A DNA stretch of 64,000 bases from Dryocola sp031988645. GTDB taxonomy: Bacteria; Pseudomonadota; Gammaproteobacteria; Enterobacterales; Enterobacteriaceae. Positions 26,332 to 35,918 of this stretch are shown here, in pieces (position 1 is the first letter of the stretch; the number at the start of each line of letters is the position of its first letter). Where the stretch lies: the NCBI RefSeq assembly GCF_051307045.1, contig NZ_CP150452.1, forward strand, positions 2,294,001-2,358,000, given 5' to 3'. The notes beneath the pieces were generated by a model, which saw nothing but the letters and a program-made list of their open reading frames with translations, made no database searches and was not told the origin of the DNA. A program made the translations under genes and the position numbers.

Positions 26332-27358
26332 ATGGCAACAATTAAGGACGTGGCGAAGCGCGCAAACGTTTCCACCACAACCGTGTCACATGTTATTAAC
26401 AAAACGCGCTTTGTGGCGGAAGAAACCCGCAACGCGGTCTGGGCGGCAATCAAAGAATTACACTATTCGCCAAGCGCCGTGGCGCGCAGCCTGAAAGTTA
26501 ATCACACCAAGACGATTGGGCCTGCTCGCTACCTCCAGCGAAGCGCCCTATTTCGCCGAAATTATCGAAGCGGTAGAAAACAGCTGCTTTGAAAAAGGCT
26601 ACACCCTGATTCTTGGCAACGCGCATAACAATTTTGAAAAGCAGCGCGCCTATCTGTCGATGATGGCGCAAAAGCGCGTCGATGGCCTGCTGGTTATGTG
26701 TTCTGAATACCCGGACACGCTGCTGACCATGCTTGAAGAATACCGCCATATTCCCATGGTGGTGATGGACTGGGGCGAAGCACGAGCCGACTTCACCGAC
26801 TCGGTGATAGACAACGCTTTTCGCGGCGGCTACCTCGCAGGCCGCTATCTTCTTGAGCGCGGGCATCGCGAGATTGGCGCCATTCCGGGACAAATGGAAC
26901 GCAACACCGGCGGCGGCCGTCATGCCGGCTTTATGAAAGCGCTGGAAGAGGCGAATATCACCGTGCCCGAGAACTGGATCGTGCAGGGGGATTTCGAACC
27001 GGAATCCGGCTATCGCGCCATGCAGCAGATTTTAAACCAGCCGCATCGTCCAACCGCCGTCTTCTGCGGCGGGGATATTATGGCGATGGGCGCGATTTGC
27101 GCAGCGGATGAGATGGGCCTGCGCGTGCCGCAGGATATTTCCATTATCGGCTACGACAACGTGCGCAACGCCCGCTACTTCTCCCCGGCGCTGACCACCA
27201 TTCACCAGCCGAAAGACTCGCTGGGCGAAACCGCGTTTAGCATGCTGCTTGACCGCATCGTTAATAAACGCGAAGAGTCGCAGACCATTGAGGTGCATCC
27301 GCGCCTGATTGAACGCCGCTCGGTCGCCGACGGCCCGTTCCGCGACTACCGCCGTTAA
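26332..27358 (+). pseudogene. purR: PurR purine repressor, one-base frameshift
   Basis: PurR is the LacI-family repressor of purine synthesis, using hypoxanthine or guanine as corepressor. The HTH (MATIKDVAKRANVSTTTVSHVIN) and hinge helix (PSAVARSLK) are intact. At 26518-26522 the sequence reads GGGCC where ATT GGC CTG CTC is expected, so the frame breaks after residue ~62. The effector domain continues in the next frame to FRDYRR. Removing one G yields 341 aa, exactly E. coli PurR. As written, only the DNA-binding head would be made. Confidence 0.93.
26360..26375. promoter_or_regulatory. PurR operator O2 inside purR
   Basis: GCGCAAACGTTTCCAC, at codons ~10-15 of purR, is a second PurR-box match. 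E. coli purR also has an intragenic operator used in autoregulation. Confidence 0.7.
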
Positions 27359-28294
27359 GTTGTAGCCTGAGCCTGGGGATCTTCTTCAGGCTCCCTTAGC
27401 CATTCCTGATTCATCGTCTCGCTGTCCCCCAGATACTCCAGCAGCCAGCTTAACGCCGGCGACGCATCGTTTTGCCGCCACGTCAGGCAGCAGGCCCGCG
27501 TCCGGGAAGGGATTCTCAAGCGCCAGCTCGCGCCATGCCCCGGCCGCAAGCCAGGGTCTGGCGATGTGCGACGGCACCATACCTATGCACAGGCCCGCGC
27601 TCAGGCAGTCCGAGCCGGACTGCCAGTCCGGCACCACCACGCGATGCTGGTTATCCAGCAGCCAGGTAATACGTTTGGGCAGCGAGCGGGAGGTATCTTC
27701 CAGCACCAGCGAAGGCCAGGCGCGCAGCTCTTCGTCGCTCAGGGCCCCGTCACGTTGCGCAAGCGGGTGCGCTGCGGCCACCACGCAGCGCCAGCTCAGC
27801 ACGCCCATATCGCGAAACGCATAGCGCCCCCCGACGGGAATAGCCTGCGTGGCGCCAATCGCCACCTCCACCCGCCCGTCCGCCAGCGCGTCCCACACGC
27901 CGTTAAACACCTCCTGAAAAACGCGCAGCTCGATGTCCGGGAAATGACGATAGAAATCCAGCACCAGCTGCCGGGTTCGCTCGGGCTTAACGATATTGTC
28001 CACGGCGATGGCCAGATGCCCGCGCCATCCATTAGCGATCTGCTGGCACTGCTGCCGTGTCGTCATCATTTTTTTGATAACAGAACGGCCTTCTTTCAAA
28101 AAGAAGGCGCCGGCGGGCGTTAGCTCAACGTCCCTGTGGCGGCGTTCAAACAGCGGCACCGCCAGCCAGTCTTCCAGCTGCCGCACCGTATAGCTGATGG
28201 CGGAAGGCACCCGGTGCAGCTCCTGCGCCGCTCCGCTAAAACTCCCGTTGCGCGCCACCGCGTCTATGACTTCCAGCGAATATTCAGACCACAT
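27355..28294 (-). pseudogene. punR: PunR LysR-type regulator, one-base frameshift
   Basis: PunR (YdhB) activates the divergent purine-nucleoside transporter punC. The LysR HTH (residues 1-60) and most of the effector domain read through to ENPFPDA. There the plus strand shows GGCCC (27493-27497) in place of GGCC. The conserved tail ACCLTWRQNDASPALSWLLE continues in the next frame. Removing one base gives 312 aa (310 in E. coli). Its stop (27355-27357) overlaps that of purR (27356-27358) on the other strand. Confidence 0.9.
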
Positions 28295-28408
28295 ATTTGT
28301 GCCTGCAAAAAATTTGAATGCAATCTACAAATATTAGCGTTTCACAAGCCACTTTGCACTCCGTAGACTCTCGCCGCTGAAAACCTGCGAATAATTCAAG
28401 AGAAAACT

Positions 28409-29611
28409 ATGCAACCATCAAAAGGATTTCTTATCTGGCTGGCTGGTCTGAGCGTGCTGGGCTTCCTTGCCACCGATATGTATCTGCCGGCCTTCGCCGC
28501 TATCCAACAGGATTTAAACACCGAGGCCTCCGCCGTTAGCGCCAGCCTGAGCCTGTTCCTGGCGGGCTTTGCCTTTGCGCAGCTGATGTGGGGGCCGATG
28601 TCCGATCGCTTCGGCCGCAAACCGGTCCTGTTAGCCGGATTAAGCATTTTCGCGGCAGGCTGCCTCGGTATGCTGTGGGTTGAAAGCGCGACGGCGCTGC
28701 TCGCGCTGCGCTTTATTCAGGCGGTGGGCGTGTGTTCCGCGGCCGTAAGCTGGCAGGCCCTGGTGACGGATTACTATCCGGCGAGCCGCGCTAACCGCAT
28801 CTTTGCCACCATTATGCCGCTGGTGGGGCTTTCTCCGGCGCTCGCCCCTTTGCTGGGAAGCTGGATCCTTAACCATTTCGACTGGCAGGCCATTTTCGCC
28901 ACGCTGTTTGTCATCACCCTGATCCTGATGGTGCCGACGCTGCGTTTGCGGCCCCGTACACAGCATCACCCGCAGACCGACGACAACCGGGTAAGCTTCC
29001 TGTCGCTGCTGCGCTCGCGCGTCTACGGCGGCAACGTGCTGGTTTACGCCGCCTGCTCGGCAAGCTTCTTCGCCTGGCTTACCGGCTCGCCGTTTATCCT
29101 TAATGACATGGGCTACAGCCCGGCGGCTATCGGCCTGAGCTATATGCCGCAGACCATCGCCTTCCTGATCGGCGGCTACGGCTGCCGCAGCGCGCTGCAA
29201 AAGTGGCAGGGGAAACAAATGCTGCCCTGGCTGCTGGCGCTCTATACCCTGAGCGTATTCGGCACCTGGGCCGTCGCGGTCAGCGGCCATGCAAACCTGA
29301 CCCTGCTGCTTATCCCGTTTTGCGTCATGGCGATGGCGAACGGCGCCATTTATCCCGTCGTGGTCGCCGCGGCCCTGCTGCCCTTCCCGCAGGCGACCGG
29401 CAAGGCCGCCGCGCTGCAAAACACGCTGCAGCTTGGCTTATGTTTCTTCGCAAGCCTGGTGGTTTCCTGGCTGGTCGCCACGCCGTTGCTGACCACCACC
29501 AGCGTCATGTTAGCCACCGTCGCCATGGCGATTCTGGGCTATCTGCTCCAGCGCCGCAGCCGCGCGCGAAACTGGCAGGCGGCGCAGGCCTCCTCCTCGC
29601 GGATACGGTAA
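28409..29611 (+). CDS. punC: PunC purine nucleoside MFS transporter
   Basis: A 12-helix Bcr/CflA-type MFS transporter of 400 aa (403 in E. coli YdhC). The MFS motif GPMSDRFGRKPVLLAG lies in the loop between helices 2 and 3. It is divergent from punR, which is expected to activate it in response to adenosine, with a gap of 114 bases. Confidence 0.93.
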   Translation: MQPSKGFLIWLAGLSVLGFLATDMYLPAFAAIQQDLNTEASAVSASLSLFLAGFAFAQLMWGPMSDRFGRKPVLLAGLSIFAAGCLGMLWVESATALLALRFIQAVGVCSAAVSWQALVTDYYPASRANRIFATIMPLVGLSPALAPLLGSWILNHFDWQAIFATLFVITLILMVPTLRLRPRTQHHPQTDDNRVSFLSLLRSRVYGGNVLVYAACSASFFAWLTGSPFILNDMGYSPAAIGLSYMPQTIAFLIGGYGCRSALQKWQGKQMLPWLLALYTLSVFGTWAVAVSGHANLTLLLIPFCVMAMANGAIYPVVVAAALLPFPQATGKAAALQNTLQLGLCFFASLVVSWLVATPLLTTTSVMLATVAMAILGYLLQRRSRARNWQAAQASSSRIR

Positions 29612-29637
29612 CCCGGGCGATAATGTAAAAAAAACGT

Positions 29638-29652
29638 AATTAGCTTGCTAAC
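29638..29652. promoter_or_regulatory. SlyA box upstream of the cfa promoter
   Basis: This 15-mer is identical to the slyA operator at 12261-12275 (core TTAGCTTGCTAA). It ends 10 bases before the -35 of the distal cfa promoter, about 45-60 bases upstream of the predicted start of transcription. That position fits activation or anti-silencing. Confidence 0.65.
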
Positions 29653-29661
29653 GATAAAGCA

Positions 29662-29697
29662 TTGAATCATCAGATTTACAGGCATATACTCGACAGC
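29662..29697 (+). promoter_or_regulatory. Distal sigma-70 promoter of cfa
   Basis: TTGAAT (29662-29667), a 17-base spacer and TATACT (29685-29690) predict transcription from about 29697. This gives a 5' leader of about 208 bases, close to the ~210-base leader of the E. coli cfa long transcript that RydC stabilises. Confidence 0.7.
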
Positions 29698-29904
29698 GGC
29701 TCGATTATTATCACTATAATGAATGTATTAACGGGAGCCTGCGTGCTCCCGTTTGACTTTGGATAGTCATTATTACGGGCGCCGGCCCTTTTCTCTGTTC
29801 TACGTCGGATATCAGGCACACGGATTTTTCCGTGCGATTTCTCACATACCCGAAATAGCGTCTACGCTGTTTTAAGGTTCTGGTCACTCTGTGATGGAGA
29901 AGCT

Positions 29905-31053
29905 ATGAGTTCATCGTGTATAGAAGAAGTCAGCATACGAGATAATGAATGGTATCGTATCGCGAACGAAATGCTCACCCGGGCGGGGATTACTATTAAC
30001 GGCCCTCACCCTTTTGATGTTCAGATTAAACATCCCGACTTTTTTAAACGCGTCCTGCAGGAAGGCTCACTGGGTTTAGGTGAGAGCTATATGGACGGCT
30101 GGTGGGATTGCGAACGTCTGGATATCTTTTTTTGCAAAGTGATTCGCGCCGGACTGGAAAAACAGCTCCCGCATCATTTAAAAGACACACTGCGTATCGC
30201 GGCCGCCCGGCTCGTTAATCTGCAAAGTAAAAAACGCGCCTGGATTGTAGGCAAAGAGCACTACGATCTGGGCAACGACCTGTTCAGCCGCATGCTTGAC
30301 GAGCATATGCAGTACTCCTGCGGCTACTGGAAAGACGCCGCCACCCTCAGCGAAGCGCAGGACGCCAAGCTTAAGATGATCTGCGATAAGCTGCATATGG
30401 AGCCGGGCATGACCCTGCTCGATATCGGCTGCGGCTGGGGCGGGCTTGCGGCATACGCCGCGCGTAACTACGGCGTGACGGTGCACGGCGTCACCATTTC
30501 CGCCGAACAGCAGAAAATGGCGCAGGAGCGCTGCGCAGGGCTGGACGTCACCATTTTGCTGCAGGACTACCGCGATCTGGACATGCAGTTCGACCGCATT
30601 GTGTCGGTAGGCATGTTCGAACACGTCGGCCCGAAAAACTACGCTACCTATTTTGAAGTGGCCGACCGCAACCTGAAGCCCGACGGCATTTTCCTGCTGC
30701 ACACCATCGGCTCGAATAAAACCGACAACAACGTGGACCCGTGGATAGATAAATATATCTTCCCCAACGGCTGCCTGCCCTCCATCCGCCAAATCGCCGA
30801 CGCCAGCGAAAGTCATTTCGTGATGGAAGACTGGCACAATTTTGGCGCGGATTACGACAAAACGCTGATGGCCTGGCACGAGCGCTTCCTCGCCTGCTGG
30901 CCGGAAATCGCCGATAACTACTCTGAGCGTTTCAAACGCATGTTCAGCTATTATCTCAACGCCTGCGCCGGAGCGTTTCGCGCCCGCGACATTCAGCTCT
31001 GGCAGGTGGTCTTTAGCCGCGGCGTTGAAAACGGCCTGCGCGTGCCCCGCTAA
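29905..31053 (+). CDS. cfa: Cyclopropane-fatty-acyl-phospholipid synthase
   Basis: This SAM-dependent enzyme adds a methylene bridge to unsaturated acyl chains of membrane phospholipids in stationary phase or acid. It is 382 aa, as in E. coli. The SAM motif LLDIGCGWGGLA is near residue 170. The active-site region YYLNACAGAFRARDIQLWQ with the conserved Cys is near 354. GGAGAAGCT precedes the ATG. Confidence 0.97.
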   Translation: MSSSCIEEVSIRDNEWYRIANEMLTRAGITINGPHPFDVQIKHPDFFKRVLQEGSLGLGESYMDGWWDCERLDIFFCKVIRAGLEKQLPHHLKDTLRIAAARLVNLQSKKRAWIVGKEHYDLGNDLFSRMLDEHMQYSCGYWKDAATLSEAQDAKLKMICDKLHMEPGMTLLDIGCGWGGLAAYAARNYGVTVHGVTISAEQQKMAQERCAGLDVTILLQDYRDLDMQFDRIVSVGMFEHVGPKNYATYFEVADRNLKPDGIFLLHTIGSNKTDNNVDPWIDKYIFPNGCLPSIRQIADASESHFVMEDWHNFGADYDKTLMAWHERFLACWPEIADNYSERFKRMFSYYLNACAGAFRARDIQLWQVVFSRGVENGLRVPR

Positions 31054-31056
31054 TAC

Positions 31057-31087
31057 TGTCCCCCCGCAGCGTCGGGGGAACAGCTTT
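31057..31087 (+). terminator. Hairpin terminator of cfa
   Basis: CTGTCCCCC and GGGGGAACAG pair around a 9-base loop and are followed by CTTTTCTT, a few bases past the cfa stop. Confidence 0.55.
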
Positions 31088-31190
31088 TCTTCCGCTGTAG
31101 CGCAAGCTGAATAAAACGTGATTTTCTTCACGTTTCAAAACGCCTTCCCGTCACGATGTTGATCTCGCTAGCAGATATCCATTTCGCCAT

Positions 31191-31206
31191 TGGAAACCGG
31201 TTTCCA
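31191..31206. promoter_or_regulatory. LacI-type operator of the beta-glucoside cassette
   Basis: TGGAAACCGGTTTCCA is a perfect 16-base palindrome with the central CG step usual in LacI-family operators. It lies 51 bases before the EIIC start. The likely ligand is the LacI-type protein encoded at the end of the cassette. Confidence 0.7.
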
Positions 31207-31256
31207 TTTTGTTTCACAATCGGGCTACTTATCGGGACAATAGCAAGGATATCGCC

Positions 31257-32577
31257 ATGAGCATGTACCAAAAGATGGTCAATGTGATTGAGCAAAAAGT
31301 GACGCCAATGGCGGGAGTGATGGGTTCGCAGCGTCACGTTATCGCCATTCGCGACGGTTTTATCGCCGCCCTGCCGTTTATGATTATCGGTTCTTTCCTG
31401 TTAGTTTTTATTTTCCCGCCTTTCTCGCCGGACAGCGGCTGGGGTTTCGCCCGCGCGTGGCTAAACTTTTCGCAGACCTACCGCGAACAGCTAATGCTGC
31501 CGTTTAACCTCAGCATGGGGGTGATGACGTTCTTTATCTCCGTCGGCATCGGCGCAAGCCTCGGCAAGCACTACAGGCTCGACCCGGTGATGACCGGCCT
31601 GCTGGCCTTTATGGCCTTCCTGCTGGTGGCCGCTCCCTATAAGGACGGGCAGATCTCTACGCAATACTTCTCCGGCCAGGGCATTTTCACCGCGCTGATT
31701 ACGGCTATTTACGCCAGCGAAATGTACGCGCTGCTCAAACGCCACAATATAACCATCCGCCTGCCAAAAGAAGTGCCGACCGGCGTGGGCCCGCTCTTTT
31801 GAGATCCTGATTCCGGTGGTGGTGATTGTTTTCACGCTTCATCCGCTGAACCTGCTGATTGAGTCCGCAACCGGGATGATTCTGCCGGAGGCGATTATGC
31901 ACCTGCTCGCGCCGCTGGTTTCCGCCTCCGATTCGCTGCCGGCCATACTTATCTCCGTCTTTATCTGCCAGATCCTGTGGTTCGCAGGCATTCACGGCGC
32001 GCTTATCGTCACCGGCATTATGAACCCCTTCTGGATGGCGAACCTTTCCGCCAACCAGAGCGCCCTGGCCGCAGGCGCCGCGCTGCCGCATATTTATCTG
32101 CAGGGCTTCTGGGATCATTACCTGCTGATTGGCGGCGTGGGCTCAACTCTGCCGCTGGCCTTCCTGCTGCTGCGCAGCCGGGCGGTACATTTGCGCACCA
32201 TCGGCAAAATGGGCGTGGTGCCGAGCTTTTTCAACATCAACGAGCCTATTCTGTTCGGTACGCCGATCATCATGAACCCGGTGTTTTTCCTGCCCTTTAC
32301 GCTGGTGCCGATGATTAACGCCACGCTGGCTTATATCGCCACCAGGCTCGGCTGGGTCGCACAGGTCGTCTCGCTGACGCCCTGGACTACGCCGGCGCCA
32401 GTAGGCGCTTCCTGGGCCGCAAACTGGGCGGTAAGTCCCGTAATCATGTGCCTGATTTGTATGGTGATGTCAGCTGTGATGTATTACCCCTTCCTGAAGG
32501 CCTACGAGCGCACCCTGCTCAAACAGGATGAAGAGCGCAGCGCGCAGGAAAACGAAAGCCCGGTGATAGTGAATTGA
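31257..32577 (+). pseudogene. PTS cellobiose/beta-glucoside EIIC permease, one-base frameshift
   Basis: This is the membrane EIIC subunit of a lactose/cellobiose-type phosphotransferase system. The N-terminal half runs from MSMYQKMVNVIEQK to PTGV. At 31787-31792 the sequence reads GGGCCC where GTG GCC CGC (V-A-R, then SFEILIPV) is expected. The rest, including the conserved FNINEPILFGTPIIMNP, continues in the next frame. One base less gives 439 aa. No EIIA or EIIB lies nearby, so these must come from elsewhere, for example a chb-type system. It overlaps no gene; the GH1 gene starts 47 bases later. Confidence 0.88.
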
Positions 32578-32624
32578 ACATTTATTGCCTGCCTGATGGC
32601 GGGTACGTCAAACGAGGAAAAAGA

Positions 32625-34016
32625 ATGAAATACGCATTTCCCGATAACTTCTGGTGGGGCAGCGCCAGTTCCGCGCCGCAAACCGAAGGCGAGACGCTGG
32701 CCTTCGGCAAGTCCGCCACCATCTGGGACCAGTGGTTCGCCCTGCAGCCCACGCGTTTCCACAACGGCGTCGGCCCGACGGATACCTCAACCTTTTATCA
32801 GCACTGGCAGCAGGATATCGCGCTGCTCAAGGCCCTGAACCACAATACTTTTCGCACCTCCATCTCCTGGGCGCGCTTAATTCCGCAGGGCCGTGGAGAA
32901 GTCAATCAGGAGGCGGTGAAATTCTACAGCCAGGTGTTTGACGAGCTGCATGCTCAGGGCATCACGCCGTTTATTAACCTGTTCCACTTCGATATGCCGA
33001 TGGCGATGCAGGAGCTGGGCGGCTGGGAAAGCCGTGACGTTGTCACCGCTTATGCCGACTACGCCAGAACCTGCTTCGAGCTGTTCGGCGATCGCGTTGA
33101 GCACTGGTTTACCTTTAACGAGCCGGTAGTGCCGGTCGAGGGCGGCTATCTGTACGACTTCCACTATCCGAACGTGGTGGACTTTAAGCGTGCGGCAACG
33201 GTCGCTTACCACACCATGCTCGCCCACTCGCTGGCGGTGCAGGCTTATCATGAGCGTAACGACGGCGGCGAAATCGGGATTATCCTCAACCTAACGCCTT
33301 CCTACCCCCGCTCGCAAAACCCGGCGGATGTGAAAGCCGCGAATATTGCCGACCTGATGTTCAACCGCAGCTTCCTCGACCCGGCGCTGCGCGGCGAATA
33401 TCCGCAGGAGCTGGTCGCGCTGCTTAAAGAGCATGGCCAGCTGCCGGCGTGCCGGCCGGAAGATAAAGCCCTGCTTGCAGCAGGCGTGGTGGATTTGCTC
33501 GGCATCAACTACTACCAGCCGCGCCGTATCAAATGCCGCGACTCGCAGGTGAACCCGGACAGCCCGTTCATGCCGGAATGGTTCTTTGAGGCCTACGAAA
33601 TGCCGGGCCGCAAAATGAACCCGTACCGCGGCTGGGAAATCTACGAGCAGGGCATCTACGATATCCTGACCAACCTGCGCGAAAACTATAACAACCCGCG
33701 CTGTTATATCTCCGAGAACGGTATGGGCGTGGAAAACGAGCAGCGTTTCGATGAGAATGGGCAAATCCAGGACGATTACCGCATCGATTTTGTCAGCGAC
33801 CATCTGAAATGGCTGCACAAAGGCATTAGCGAAGGCAGCAACTGCCTCGGTTATCACATGTGGACCTTTATCGATAACTGGTCCTGGTGTAACGCCTATA
33901 AAAACCGCTACGGTTTCGTGTCGCTGGATCTGGCGACGCAGAAGCGCACCATCAAGAAAAGCGGCGAATGGTTCCGCGAGACGGCGGCAAAAAACGGTTT
34001 TGACGACCGGCGGTAA
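32625..34016 (+). CDS. 6-phospho-beta-glucosidase (GH1)
   Basis: This cytosolic GH1 enzyme should hydrolyse the phosphorylated beta-glucoside delivered by the adjacent EIIC. It is 463 aa. The acid/base is Glu166 in WFTFNEPV, and the nucleophile is Glu364 in YISENGMG. The ATG at 32625 (MKYAFPDNFWWGSASS) has GAGG 7 bases upstream; an earlier in-frame ATG overlaps the EIIC end and is not conserved. The EIIC-GH1 pair resembles Klebsiella casAB. Confidence 0.92.
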   Translation: MKYAFPDNFWWGSASSAPQTEGETLAFGKSATIWDQWFALQPTRFHNGVGPTDTSTFYQHWQQDIALLKALNHNTFRTSISWARLIPQGRGEVNQEAVKFYSQVFDELHAQGITPFINLFHFDMPMAMQELGGWESRDVVTAYADYARTCFELFGDRVEHWFTFNEPVVPVEGGYLYDFHYPNVVDFKRAATVAYHTMLAHSLAVQAYHERNDGGEIGIILNLTPSYPRSQNPADVKAANIADLMFNRSFLDPALRGEYPQELVALLKEHGQLPACRPEDKALLAAGVVDLLGINYYQPRRIKCRDSQVNPDSPFMPEWFFEAYEMPGRKMNPYRGWEIYEQGIYDILTNLRENYNNPRCYISENGMGVENEQRFDENGQIQDDYRIDFVSDHLKWLHKGISEGSNCLGYHMWTFIDNWSWCNAYKNRYGFVSLDLATQKRTIKKSGEWFRETAAKNGFDDRR

Positions 34017-34023
34017 GGTAATT

Positions 34024-34046
34024 AAGCGGGCCATTTCGGCCCGCTT
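34024..34046 (+). terminator. Hairpin between GH1 gene and regulator
   Basis: AAGCGGGCC / GGCCCGCTT is a 9-bp perfect stem with a 5-base loop and no T-run. It probably limits read-through into, or stabilises mRNA ahead of, the regulator gene. Confidence 0.5.
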
Positions 34047-34067
34047 CTGGCAGTGCAGGAAATCACC

Positions 34068-34991
34068 ATGTCAAATATTAATGATGTTGCGCGTCTCGCG
34101 CAGGTCTCGAAAGCCACCGTTTCCAGGGTGCTGAGCGGCAGCCGCGGCGTCAAGGATGAAAGCCGCCTCGCCGTGCTGCGCGCCGCTGAAATCCTGAACT
34201 ACAAGCCCAACGCCATCGCCCAGTCCCTGAGCAGCCAGACGACAAACTGCGTCGGGGTTATTTGCGCCACCGAGCATATTCAGCAATCCACCGGTTACCT
34301 GCAGGCGCTGGAGAAACAGCTCAGCCAGCACCGCAAACACCTGCTGCTGCGCTTCGCCAACGACGCTGAAAGCGTCGCCCACGCGGTTCAGGAACTCTCC
34401 AACGGCATGTGCGACGCGCTGGTCGTCATCGGCGCGCGTTTCCCGCTGCCGGTGCTTGCCCAAGAGGTCGTGCTGATTGACTGCCTGAATCCGGCAGGCG
34501 TTAACAGCGTCCAGTGCGACCGGATCTTCGCCGCCGAAACCGCCGTCCACTATCTGTGTTCGCAGCATCGCCGGCATATCGCGCTGGTTAACTTTCCGGG
34601 CGGCGAGGCGGCAGCCCTGACCATGGATGGCTACCGTCAGGCGCTGCACAACTACGTGGTGCCGTTCAACCGCCAGCTGGTCATTGAGAACGAGCCGTCG
34701 CTGCGCATCGCGCTGCAGAAGCTGATTAACAGCGGCGTGAAGTTTACCGCCCTGCTGGTTACCGACGACAGCCAGGCGCAGGAAGCGGTGATGATGCTCA
34801 ATCAGTATCAGCTATCGGTGCCGGAAAAAGTGATGGTGTTCAGCCTCGATGGTTCGACTCGCCTGCCCGGCGTCAGTACGATCCCGGCCATTGAATATCC
34901 GCTGGAAAGCATTGCCCGCCGCGCGATGGAGCTCCTGCTGGGGGAACGCCATAGCGGCGATTTAGTGCGCGGGAGTTTGCTGATTGCCTGA
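34068..34991 (+). CDS. LacI-family regulator of the beta-glucoside cassette
   Basis: A 307-aa regulator. The HTH (MSNINDVARLAQVSKATVSRVLSGSRGV) and hinge (YKPNAIAQSLSS) are followed by a periplasmic-binding-protein-like domain. It is shorter than typical LacI members (~330-340 aa), with a reduced effector domain. It lies 51 bases after the GH1 gene and probably binds the palindrome at 31191-31206. Confidence 0.88.
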   Translation: MSNINDVARLAQVSKATVSRVLSGSRGVKDESRLAVLRAAEILNYKPNAIAQSLSSQTTNCVGVICATEHIQQSTGYLQALEKQLSQHRKHLLLRFANDAESVAHAVQELSNGMCDALVVIGARFPLPVLAQEVVLIDCLNPAGVNSVQCDRIFAAETAVHYLCSQHRRHIALVNFPGGEAAALTMDGYRQALHNYVVPFNRQLVIENEPSLRIALQKLINSGVKFTALLVTDDSQAQEAVMMLNQYQLSVPEKVMVFSLDGSTRLPGVSTIPAIEYPLESIARRAMELLLGERHSGDLVRGSLLIA

Positions 34992-35028
34992 ATGAACGAC
35001 GGGTGAGCGGCCCACCCGCCGCCGGAGG

Positions 35029-35670
35029 TTATTCCTTCGTCAACGCCGCGGCAAGAGTCGCTTCGCGGCTTGCCAGCACGCGTTCAACGGTATCGACGAT
35101 AGCCTGGGTTTGCGGATCGATTTCAATATTGATGCGGCTGCCCAGCTTTTTACTGCCGAGGGTGGTGCGCTGCAGCGTTTCGGGAATTAAGTGCACACAA
35201 AAACGGCTCGCCGTCACTTCGCCTACCGTCAGGCTAATACCGTCAATGCCGATATAACCTTTGTGCAGGATATATTTCATCAGGCTTTTGTCGTGAATTT
35301 TAAACCAGATCTGGCGGTTATTTTCCGAGGTGAGGATCTTTGCCACTTCCGCCGTGGTCATAATATGCCCCGACATTAAATGCCCGCCGATTTCGTCGTT
35401 AAATTTCGCCGCGCGCTCCACATTTACGCTATCGCCTACGGCTAATTCCCCGAGGTTGGTGATGCGCAGCGTCTCTTTCATCAGATCGAAGCTGACGCGG
35501 TTGCCATCGATTTCCGTGACCGTCAGGCAGCAGCCGTTGTGCGCCACGGACGCGCCGGTTTCAAGGCCGGGCAGCATGGCCTCCGGCATCTCGATAACGT
35601 GGGTGCGGAAGTTAGGTTTTTCATCAATGGAGACCAGGGTCGCGGTGCCCTGCACTATACCTGTAAACAT
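35029..35670 (-). CDS. ribC: Riboflavin synthase alpha chain
   Basis: This enzyme makes riboflavin by dismutating two 6,7-dimethyl-8-ribityllumazine molecules. It is 213 aa and consists of two similar lumazine-binding barrels, starting MFTGIVQGTA and around GYIGIDGISLTV. It is called ribC or ribE depending on nomenclature. In E. coli it follows cfa; here the beta-glucoside cassette lies between. It is divergent from mdtK. Confidence 0.96.
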   Translation of the reverse strand: MFTGIVQGTATLVSIDEKPNFRTHVIEMPEAMLPGLETGASVAHNGCCLTVTEIDGNRVSFDLMKETLRITNLGELAVGDSVNVERAAKFNDEIGGHLMSGHIMTTAEVAKILTSENNRQIWFKIHDKSLMKYILHKGYIGIDGISLTVGEVTASRFCVHLIPETLQRTTLGSKKLGSRINIEIDPQTQAIVDTVERVLASREATLAAALTKE

Positions 35671-35918
35671 CCTAAAGCTCCTGACGATTTAATAAGTGCC
35701 ACCGGCATCCCCGACGGGGCATGCCTGTATCTGTGTGCGGCACTTTAACAGTTGGAAAAAAAGCTTGCCAGTCATCATCGCGGCCCCGCTATTATTTGGC
35801 TGGCGATTTAATTAACTCTCGCTACAATAGTCTGGCTCATTCCCCTGCAATTTCTTCTTGCTGCCACAGACGGCGGCGTCTTTGTGTTTCTTATAACTAA
35901 TAATAATCAGGTGTCAGT

